Assembly (NCBI RefSeq): GCF_031877795.1
Contig: NC_133934.1
Location: forward strand, 105,340,610 to 105,404,609
From: Strix aluco
Taxonomy: Eukaryota; Chordata; Aves; Strigiformes; Strigidae
Direction of reading: 5' to 3'
DNA: 64,000 bases
Shown one piece after another: positions 1 to 9,876 of the stretch. The notes beneath the pieces were generated by a model. The model was not told the DNA's origin. It was given only the letters and a program-made list of their open reading frames with translations, and did not search any database. The translations under genes and the position numbers were made by a program. Within the stretch, counting starts at the first letter, position 1; each line of letters starts with the position of its first letter.

Positions 1-1780
1 CAATATGATTACATCACTGCTCTTTTCCAGGGGGTACAGGAGAAAGAACAGCCTTTATGTGTCCTACACAATTAAACCTGTGCAGAAACCGGTACGCTGG
101 TAACAGTCTTCCTTGAACCCTCCCAGGTGCTTAAGCCTCTGCTCAGGGTGGAGATCATTTGAGTCCGTAAGGAGGACTGCTGCAGCCCAGTGCAGTCAGC
201 TCTGTATCCATCTCGGTGGAAGTGTAACATAGCAGCCTGGAACCCCAGGGCCATAAAGGCTTGGATCTAGTACTTTGTTACGATTAAAAATGTCATTATC
301 TCAGTTTTATATCTTTATCTAATGTGGTAGCTCTTACAGGTACTGTCTTTCTGGTCTGATGATGAGGTTTTATTGTTACAGCATAAGGAGAAATGGATTG
401 AGATGACAAAGATGAAAAGAGACACAGCGTCTATTGAAAAAGTGAGGAAAAGATGATTAATAAAGAAATTGGACAATGCAGAAACATGATAGCCATTTAA
501 AAATCTTTTAATCTCACAGTGCTTTGATATCATAATTCTCAGAAAACATTCCAGGTGGTAAGGGTTTGTATTTTTGAGATCATTATTGTCAGGTGAAGGA
601 AGACTGCTAATGTGTGAACTATACCGTTCAAGATGTGCCCGGCCTTTGAATGCAACATGCTGACAGGTAATACCTAATCTTTCTTCCACCAAAATCCATC
701 TTTGATACCACAGTAATGGTAGAATTAGGACAACAGCAATCCAAATTGATGCATTGCTTAATTACAACCTTCTTCATAATTTTGGTTGTTTTTCAGGCCA
801 AATTAATGACCTAAATAGGTAAGATGTTAAAACAGTTTCAAATAATGAAATATGGGAGATTTTTTAATACAGAGAGACTATTGCTTCTTCCTAATTGGGA
901 GGAAGGAGCAGAGCTGGTAATGGGTGAATGAAGAGTTAACTCCAGAGGAAGACTTCCCTCTGAGTCTTCTCCCAAGGTAGGTCAAACCCGGCTATATTTT
1001 TTTAGAAATACCTTGTTTAAAAACATTCTACCACATATATGTGTAAACCACGGTTTAGCACACTGAAAGGCATTCTCCCCTTTCTGTGTGCTTCTGTGGC
1101 ATGAATGTGAGATGACACTAGAGGATGCACCTCTTCAATTTTTCATGTCTATTTTTATCCAAAGATAGCGCTTCAACCTTTTTAACTTGTTTTGTTGCCC
1201 ATTAAAGAAAGGGAAATGGCTCACACAAGGAACACTTGTGAAGACTAAGGGAGGCTGCAGGGTTTGCTGTGTTGGACAAGACATGCTCTAAACAACAGTT
1301 GGTCTTTTTTTTTCTTTACTAAGTTCTCACATCTCACCCCAGAGCAATTCTTAGGTGTCAGCCTAAACCATAAAGTTCCTGAGGATTAACCTGGAGAATC
1401 TTGAATTTTAAAAAATCAAGAGACGATCGATTGATTCTTCTGCTAGATCTTACGTTGCCATTTCCTTTCCACTCCGTTCCTCTTGAGGTTCTCCTTCCTG
1501 TACAGTACAGTTGTCCTTTTCACCCCGAGGCTTCAGCGCTCTGCAGAAATAGTGATTGTCTAATACCAGAAATGGTCTGCAGTCCTTACTTGCAGCTTTG
1601 TCCCATGCATAAGAAATAGAGTGCAATCATAGGGGTTAAGACAGAGAAGCCATGATGCTTAATAAGAAGCGTAAAGTTGATTTAACTTTGCCTACACTGG
1701 ATGATACAAACTGAAGCACTTCCATGAACAAGGGAAATATTTTTAGTCAAAGGCAAAAGAGCTGTATTACATTGTTTTTA
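1..1780. other. Flank 3' of FAM161B; no gene recognised
   Basis: I see no coding exon with supported splice sites here. Reading frames on both strands are short and resemble no family I know. In other vertebrates ZNF410 lies on this side of FAM161B on the + strand, so part of this stretch could be the end of its 3' UTR; an AATAAA on the + strand at 459-464 would fit, but no zinc-finger coding is visible. FAM161B 3' UTR sequence may occupy the right end. Confidence 0.4.
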
Positions 1781-1782
1781 TT
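1777..1782 (-). terminator. AATAAA overlapping the FAM161B stop codon
   Basis: On the minus strand the reading frame ends in two adjacent TAA codons (1781-1783 and 1778-1780), and AATAAA spans their junction. If used, cleavage 10-30 bases further on would leave an almost absent 3' UTR. I see no other AATAAA on this strand in the next several hundred bases. Confidence 0.35.
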
Positions 1783-4700
1783 ACCTGGGAATGTCAGATT
1801 CTTCTTCCAGCAAGTCAGTGGCATCTTTCCCTTTTTTCCTTACAAATTCTTCGCTTAGCCCAACCTGCTGGAGGGTGTGTCTGTAGCGACGCTCTGCTCC
1901 TTGACGAGCATCACGCTATAAAATAGAAACTTAAACTGGGGCTTCCCCATAATGGTCAAGTTGTTTTGAACTTCATGGCTGACATTCCTAATGAGAACAA
2001 GAGGAAAGCAAAAGCCCCTGTCCAAATTTTTTGTCATCCATATAGTACAGTACCAAAACTGAATACTAGGACAGTGTCTCACATCTCTCAAAGTCAGAGC
2101 TCACCTTTTCCTGCTCCTGTTCTTTTTTAATTTCCTTCTTCTGTTCTCCTGCTTCTACAGCATTCCAGTCTTACCAGACTAGCATACTTGTGTCTGAGTC
2201 CTGACTCTGGCACTCAAATTGAGAATATGTGCAAGACAGGGTTGAGATAAATTCTGGACATGTTTGCTTGTAATTTGTAAGCACTAATGACAGTGGAGTT
2301 CTGTAAATGGAGAGCATTTGTGAAATAGCTTCGTATCAGCTCATCTTCATGAAACTGAAAACCAAGCATCCTGGATCCTATATCCTCACTGCCTCCAAAT
2401 AAACCTTGCAGATTAATGTAATCTGAGATGACAGTTTTCCAGAGGGACTGGCCAGTTCCTAAAGATTAAAGTGTTCTGTATGGAAGGATAGAAATCTTGT
2501 CTCAACACAAGTCATATACTGTGTCATATGCTGTCAATACTGGTGAATTCTTACCAACTTGGCAAACAGAAATGTCACCAATATTTATCATACAAATGTG
2601 TTCTCTGCCTCCATTAACCACTCATCTGAACAGAAAGTCTGACCCAGGAGGGTACTTTCTCTTGAGAAATCTTACATCAGCATATTGTCAATGTATTGCC
2701 ACTATGTCTCTAACCAGATACCATCCCTGCAAGGAGGCAAGAACTGAAAGAGAAAACCCAGGGAAAAAGATACTTTACAGAGAGTAAAGATTGTATTTAC
2801 ACCTCAAGTGCAATACAGATTTGCAGCTGGTACTGTGTGATGGATGAGATGTGCTGAATGCAACCCCAGAGAGCAGAGCTTGCAGGTGATATAAGTGACG
2901 TAACTGTCATCAATGTTTTCCTAGTAGCACTACAGATATAAAGAAAAAGTGCTCAACTGAAGAGGGTTTTAGGAAAAAAAGTTTAAAATTTCTAGATTGT
3001 AGGCTGTGGTATTCAGATGCAGAATAGGTATTCATATAATTTCTGGTGTGACAGGGCCTTGATTTTGATCAGACCATATATTTTGATTGCAATATATACT
3101 AAGCACTGAAAAGCTCTACAACCAAGAAATAAGTCTGAGTGTTTTTTCAAGTGGTGGGAAGGAATTTAGATTATACTTGGGTGGTCCTTCCATATGTTAT
3201 TTGGAGTGTAGTCAGGAGAGCATGCAACCATTTGCACCTTCTTATCCCTGAATTAACTTGAGACTAGATTTCTTAATACCCATCTTAAATGAAAGACAGT
3301 GTATCCTGTCACCCAGAAACACTCTGGAACTTTGACCGGTTACCTTGGTGACCTGTTCAAAGAGGTATGGTCTGTTCTTGACTCGCAGCTGCATTTCTTC
3401 CAGCTCCTTTCTGTATTCCTTTGTTCTCTCTCTCATATTTTGCCTGAAATGGAAAAGTTGCCCATCTAATACAGGTTCCCTCTGAATGTAGTTTATCAGG
3501 AATGAGGAATTCTCAATAACTGTTTCGTCTTTTAAATAGCTCTGGTAATTCTCTTGATTCTGAATGCTGGGAAAAAAATCCTGTTGCTGGCAAGTTATGG
3601 ACCCATTAGCAAAGCTTTACTGCTAGACTGTAAGCAAAGAAACAGTGTTCACATTTTTAGTAAACCTTGCCTTATGTGTGCTTTACCAAATTATACATTT
3701 CAATTGACTTGTTTGTACAAATTAGTTTCTACAAATGTTAATCTAAAGGAAACTGTTCTGTATGGAAAGAGTAGTGTGGAATTGTCAAGAAATCCAATTG
3801 AATGTGGAACAGGTTTGACAGCCAAAAAGGAGGCTAGTAATGTTCTTAGACCCAATTCCTCCTAAAGAATTACCTATGATCCCCAGTTAGTAGAGCAAAT
3901 GGTTATTTCTGTGCCAAATAGGATACTGACCAGTTCTGTTTCAACTTCTCCTTGTGTGTTTCTTCCAGACTTTTATGTGGATCCAGGGCTTTTGCTCGGC
4001 TGTTCACTGACTTTCGGATAGCTTGACATTTCTTTTTCTGTTTCTCCAGCCAATAAATTCCTTCTTTGTCCCCTTCCTTTTTGTTATCTTGAGAGTATCT
4101 ATATAGAAAAAAGTTACTAATGAGCTCACTTAAGACTGCCAGACTACACTCTAGCGGGGAATTTCACTTTTGTAGTCCTCTAAGGAGAAAAGCAAAATTT
4201 CAGACATATGAGTGTGCAGCTCCCAAATCAACTGGGAGGCAGGGCAAGAATTAGCAAAGAAAGACAACATTTAGGAAAAGTATTGTCAACATAGTTAATG
4301 TGATGAGGGAAAACACTGACTTTTTTCCCCTCCATTTTGGTCATTAGTTGCTGTATGGTCTTGTAGACAAACTTTTCTACTTACCTAATAGCAGATTCCC
4401 TTTTTCTAGTTGCATCTGTAATATGCACTGGAAGGGTGTTGGAAGAGAGAGAAGAAAGTCCGGTGAGAGAATGACATTTTTGCATTGAAACCTTGGGAAG
4501 TTGCTGAGAATCCTGAAAAAAATGGAACTTCATTCAGTGTATTTGTTCACAATACAGAATCTCCTCTGTTCTTTGTCTACCAAAGAGAACAGTTGGTATA
4601 CAGTTGGTGTATGTGGGCAATGCACTCATTCTTCTCTCTTCCATCAGGAGGGATTTACATGGGGAGGGGCTGAGGGATGAGGGGAAGGGGATGTGATTAG

Positions 4701-7700
4701 GAGTATGGAAGGGTGCCTGAGTCTTAGCTGTCACAGCTTATCTCTTTGTGTAGAATTTTGTTCTCTGGTTTATCATAGAATTCTGCGGTATTCCCAAGAC
4801 AAGGGCAGAGGTCACAGGACATTAACCATCCATAAATAAGTGCTATACATTTAAGAAGTTGCTATCTTGATCAGAGAAAGCAGTACCACAGAAATATCCA
4901 GTCATCTCACCTTTATCTTTTCATTAGCCTGCCTCTGCCTGCCACGGAGATTGGAAGTTCTTAACTTGAATGGCTTATTACGAGTTGCCTCTTTGATTTC
5001 TTGTCTCCTTACTGCTTCCCTCTGAAATGCCCAGTAAAGTCCTTCAAAATCCGGTATTGTTGGATTAGTTCTTGGCTTGAAGCTGAAACTTTTATCCTGC
5101 AAGAAGCCAAGTCTTTCCTGCTTAGTTTTAGTGGCAGTTCGGGACTGAGGCGCCCTCCGACAGTTGCTAGTATCTATAGGAGCTACGGAGAGCTCAAGCA
5201 AATCCTTCGCTCTCATCTGAATGCGGATTTCTCTGTAGAGTTCAGCTTCTAATGAATCAAAAGCAAAGCAATGAGAAGAGTATGAGTGACATGAAAGGCT
5301 GTGAAATTGCCACTGCACAACTCTCAAACTTTTTGATGGCAGCTACATATATAGGAGAGACCAGACATCCTGTGTTCTCTCTCCCCACTTTCCAGCCTGT
5401 CTCTCTCCTTTGCCTCCCAGGGAAAAAAAAAATCAGATACCAGAAAAAACACGGTAGCGTCTCTTAGGCATTAATCTCTAAATACCTCTTTCACTTATCA
5501 GAGTAAGTTACTGAACAGGCCTTCTCCTCCTATTCTTAGGGGTACCAGATAACTTGTGCCCTTTGTCTTGCAGAAGTGTTGTGTTAATCAAGGTTTTACT
5601 TTTCATATGGGACTTTCTGTCATTGTGTTGACTGTGTGATCCAGATGGGCTGTTCACATAGACTTGTAACGGCTGGGGGCTTTTCCATGTAATGTCCAGC
5701 AGTGTTTGTCTATATTGGAAAAGATTTTAAGTAAGTAGCATTTGGTGAATGGATCATGTCTTGTGACTTCTGTGACAAACCTTCCATAGAAGGAATGTGT
5801 TTCAGGGTATAGCATGAAACTGAGGCCTTTCCCGTGCAACACTAAATATTTGTTAAAACGGAGACAGTTGGCTGTGGGTTGGGTTTTTGCTTTTAGAAAA
5901 AAAAATCAATACTGTTGTTTGCAAAATAAGACTGGTTTCTTGAGTCTATAAGTTTGCATTGAGGTATGAAATATTCATTCCTCCTTCCTTCTCATATACC
6001 AGATAGAAACAGAACAATGGCTTGTCTTTTGCTCTTTTACCTTTCTAATCTATTTAGTTCAGTACACCACAACAGAATGTTTTCTGGTGAAACTGGCATA
6101 TACTCAAGAAGAAATCAGTGGGAAACTGGGAAAAAAAAGGGGGGTGAGAAAAGCAATGAGAATTAGCAAGGACTGGTTTAGTTCCTATATTCAAGCATGA
6201 AGTCTGTATTGCTTACTTCAAACTTACAACTGTTGGGGCTTAAGCCATCTGAAAGAAAGCAAACATCAAGAAAATTTCCTTGGCTGTCCCTCTGACTAGA
6301 ATGGTCCTGTCACCTACCTCCCCTGTTTTAGCACTTAAGAAGGTGGAGAGCAAGTGGAAAGGTGACTGAAAACATCAGAGAATGGCAGGAGAGACTGGAT
6401 TACTGCACTATCACTTAGAACTCAAATAATTGCCTGATTTGGGCTCACGAAATATTTTTCTCCTAGGGGTTCTGTGCAGCACAGATTACTTAGAAATAGT
6501 GTGACCAGCAGAAGTAGGGAGGTGATGGTCCCCTGGTACTCTGCACTGGTGAGGCCACACCTGGAATATTGTGTCCAGTTTTGGGCACCTCAATACGAGA
6601 GAGATACCGAGGTGCTGGAGTGAGTGCAGAGGAGGGCAACGAAGCTGGTGAAGGGCCTGGAGAACAAATCCTATGAGGAGCGATTGAAGGAGCTGGGACT
6701 GTTCAGTTTGAGGAGGAGAAGGCTAAGGGGAGACCCCATCACTCTCTACAACTACCTGAAAGGACATTGTAGAGAGGTTGGTGCTGGTCTCTTCTCATGG
6801 GTGATTAGTGACAGAACAAGAGGGAATGGCTTTAAACTGCAACAGGGGAGGTTTAGACTGGACATTAGGAAAAAATTTTTCACAGAAAGAGTGGTCAGAC
6901 AGTGGAATAGGCTGCCCAGGGAGTTGGTGGAGTCACCATCCCTGGATGTGTTTAAGGGTCGTTTAGATGAGATTTGGGGGGATATGGTGTAGGGGAGAAC
7001 TTTGTAGAGTAGGGCTGATGGTTGGACTTGATGATCCCAAGGATCTTTTCCAACCTGAATGATTCTGTGATTCTAAAAAGTCTGTGACTTGGGTAGGAGT
7101 AAAATTGTTAGTTCTAAGATACTGCACAGAGCTTGGACACTTCTGGCACTACATCTAAGTCCCTTTAGCATAACCAAAGGTATGGGATCCAGTGCAGGGA
7201 AGGATTCCCAAACTGACATGATTTGCAGCAAAAGGGGTATGGAAATCTGTCTGAAAAGCTCAGTGTACCCGTGTGTGCTGGGGAGTGGTACAGAACTGCT
7301 GCTGCTGACACTGATACAAGACTATTAAATTTAGGACACTCTACTGTAGGGGTATCTAGATGAAACGTAATGACCAGTGATACACAGGAGACTAGACAAC
7401 ACCAGGAGAGGTAATGATATTGTCTTTACACTCCAAGTAATGCCCTACGGGCCATGATCCTACCTCCCAGCATGGAGACAGCAAGGGACACACAGGGGGT
7501 TGTTTTTATAGGAAGACCCCTGGCATTTTACCTTTGAGTTTATCTCCAAGAAGTGCGTCATAAGTAGATTTTGGAACTTTTTTACTTGCTTGCTTCTGTT
7601 TGGAGCTCTCATTTGGGGTTGCTGCTGTCAGGAACTTTTGTCTGATAGCTTCTTTCTTTTTTTCCTCCTTCTCCAGGAAACTGAAGGGCCGCTGGGTTGA

Positions 7701-9426
7701 AAGTAGCAGCTCCTTTCTTTTCTGTGTTGCTATTTGCCTGCGAGTCTCATTTTGCTCCATTAATTCCTGATAAAGGGGCAGAAACACGTGGGCAGGTACA
7801 GGCTGTGCCCGGAATTGTTTCTGACATTCAGCTTCATCCTGGCTTTGCCTTTTGTCTCTCTGTTTGTCTAGTTCAAGAAACATGTATGACTTCATCAACT
7901 GGGACTTTTTGCGAGCTTCCCGCAGCGTCATTTTGAAAGGCTGAGGGATGGTGATGGAAGGAATCCATGGAGATGAAGCGCTTTTTGGCCTCAAGCGGGA
8001 TTTAGGAAACAAGTAAGGCTTTTGCTGATCCCAGGTACTGTCCGAGGTGAGGTCGATCAAAGAACTGGACTGCCTTTTGTTACCAGATGTATAACTAAGA
8101 CAAAGACATTATGAAGGGGAAATAAGTGAAATTATTAAAAGATAGAGTTAAAAGAAGGGAGACAGTGTTGATTAAGAGAAAGACACTGCAGGCTGAGTTG
8201 GTTCATTAAGACAGGCCTAGGGCTTATTGTTCTCAGGCTCTATATTTTGCTTTGCTACCAAAGTTTTTAAGCAGAGCTTTGCTTGTTTTCTGTTTTCCAT
8301 GTATAAAATGGCGGTTATGCCTACTTAGCTCTGAAATGCAGTTTATTATGCTGCTAGCACTCTATTTCCAGAAAGGCCACAAGTAAACCAGAAAGTTCCA
8401 GTTTTAGGGATATCTGGCGGACAGCTACTCAGCATAAAAGACAAACTCAGGAGAGGCAGTAAATCAGGCACACAGATGCCTAACAAACAGTACCAAACAC
8501 CAGCATTCCTAAGATGCTGATGGAAGGGCCATTGCAAGGAACTGCTTTAGCGCAACTCCTAAGAGGTTCAGCTGGGCACTTTGTAGTTCGTAAGAAGATC
8601 GTATAATTGATAATAAGAAAAAAGCCCAAGATTATCACAGGTCTCATTGAAATAGCAAACTTCTCGTAGATGTTTGAGGGTGATTGTGAAACTGAGTAAA
8701 ACTTGTGAGATATTTAGGGAAGGAATAAATGCAGCTAAAAGGAAGGATCCAAGTGGATCAGATCAGGGTGGGCCAAGAACAGGAAAATGGGAAAAAGGGG
8801 GGGAACAGAAGGTGCTGATCATGCATAAACAGGCTCCTGTTCAATACCCTTGCCTGGTGATTGCTGCAGTCCATTCTTCATAAATTATTTCCTTTGTAAG
8901 AGCATGTGTGTGTGATCTGCTAGTGAATTTCAAGCTGGACTAACCACAGAGAAAGACAAGAGGTGTGAGAGCTAGACACTGGAGGGACCACAGCTCTGAA
9001 GACTGAATGCTGGATAGGAACGTGGGTGATCTGCTAGGCAATTTTAAGCATGATTAGCTGATGAGCAGGAATGGGATTTGTGCTGTTCGTGTTTTATGTG
9101 AAAGCTGCTTACGTGGGCACCTGTTGGCCCCATCCTCCCATCTGTGGATAGATTTGTGGCCAGCGTTTTGGCACCTATATATGTGCATCCTGGGACTTCA
9201 CACTCTGCCTCGTCACAGGTCAGACACAGCAAGAATCCCACATGCCATTCTGCCATCCTTACCAGGTACCATCCTACCTGAGAGCCTCCCACAGCTTGTC
9301 ACGCAGGACTGCCGCCTCCTGCCTGAAACTCTCGAACTCCTCATCCTCTTCGGATACCCCGAGGTCACCCCTTAACTTTGCCTGGTGCGGTAAGCCCGGT
9401 TCTAATGGAGACCGCCGGCCTCCCAT
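1781..9426 (-). CDS. FAM161B: FAM161 centrosomal/ciliary family member B (FAM161B)
   Basis: Seven coding exons in transcript order: 9426-9278, 8094-7532, 5248-4911, 4512-4385, 4098-3931, 3443-3344, 1915-1781. All junctions keep frame; 1581 bases, 526 residues. The start ATG (9424-9426) has G at -3 and +4. Residues 1-50 are acidic. Exon 2 (about 50-238) holds the Pro-rich entry to the FAM161 (UPF0564) domain, with [19 protein letters not shown]. Later exons are Lys/Glu/Arg-rich helices ending in the conserved [14 protein letters not shown] and [11 protein letters not shown] and a terminal block with [15 protein letters not shown]161 proteins bind microtubules at centrioles and the ciliary base; family members bind each other through this domain. 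The gene shares a promoter with COQ6. The human protein is longer (about 647 residues), mostly at the ends, so extra terminal exons are possible. The donor after exon 5 is GTCAGT, a weak but usable site. Confidence 0.92.
6490..7074 (+). mobile_element. CR1 LINE 3' fragment in FAM161B intron 2
   Basis: The segment matches the 3' end of avian CR1 retrotransposons: the second-ORF C-terminus, a short untranslated tail, and the characteristic end GATTCTGTGATTCT at 7061-7074. The frame 6624-6992 is open for 122 residues and includes typical CR1 blocks ([44 protein letters not shown]), ending in DMV then stop as CR1 proteins do. It is 5'-truncated, as usual, and antisense to FAM161B. The 5' edge is approximate. 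Confidence 0.92.
8400..9216 (+). mobile_element. Old retroviral-type repeat, copy A (FAM161B intron 1)
   Basis: This segment aligns by eye, in order and on the same strand, with 26872-27866. Shared landmarks include a GATATCTGG-like block, a TAACAAACAG block, a CCTAAGA...CTGAT block, a GATAA-A-GAA stretch, a purine-rich A/G run (about 8785-8815), a TGTGTGTGAT...TTCAAGCT...GACTA block (8905-8941) and TTTGTGCTGTTCGTGTT (about 9077). A purine run followed by a block with promoter-like sequence resembles the 3' end of an endogenous retrovirus (polypurine tract then LTR), but I cannot name the family. The copies are clearly old, with many substitutions and indels. It takes up most of FAM161B intron 1. 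Confidence 0.5.
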
Positions 9427-9876
9427 CCCGAGAGGCTGCTCCCAGCTCCTCGCCTGGTGGCGGGAGCCGCGGGAGTTGGTCCGTTACAGCCTGAGGGGAT
9501 GCCGTGTCACCTGGAAGAAAAAAAAAAAAAATAAATTGAGAAGTGCTCGTTTCGGGGGTGCGACCCCAACCTCCAGGCCCGGCCTCGGCGCTCCCCGGGC
9601 TGAGGTAGCGCCGCGGCCGGGCCGCCGCCCTCACCTGCAGGCGGCCGCCCAGCCCTCCAACGGCACCGATCCAGCTCCCGCCAATCAGCGAAGCCGGCAG
9701 TGCTCTAGGCCCGCCTTTTCGGCCTCAAGCAGCCAATCAGACTCCAAGACGGGCCGCACCCGCCGCTCGCTCATTGGTGCTCGGGAAGAGGTGTTTCGTG
9801 TAGCGCCCGCCCCCGGGCAGGTTGCGTTGTCATGGCTTCCAGAAGCCACTTCCGCCCTGTCGTCACTTCCGCGGTG
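9427..9876. promoter_or_regulatory. Bidirectional FAM161B/COQ6 promoter in a CpG island
   Basis: The two coding starts face away from each other 405-450 bases apart in GC- and CpG-rich DNA (island about 9400-10110). CCAAT boxes lie at 9681-9685, 9733-9737 and, inverted, 9773-9777, the usual NF-Y spacing in TATA-less divergent promoters. Two identical ETS sites (CACTTCCG) lie at 9847-9854 and 9864-9871, just before the preferred COQ6 ATG. No TATA box is seen. An A14 run lies at 9518-9531 on the FAM161B side. Confidence 0.8.

Noticed and set aside
315..692. 125-codon minus-strand frame downstream of FAM161B
   Set aside because: No acceptor in phase with the last FAM161B exon and no resemblance to FAM161 C-termini or any known domain.
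2106..2155. Possible extra FAM161B exon (Lys/Glu-rich, with acceptor- and donor-like ends)
   Set aside because: It is 50 bases and would shift the frame between the conserved exons at 3344-3443 and 1781-1915, which join directly in phase 0. Low-complexity coding resemblance only.
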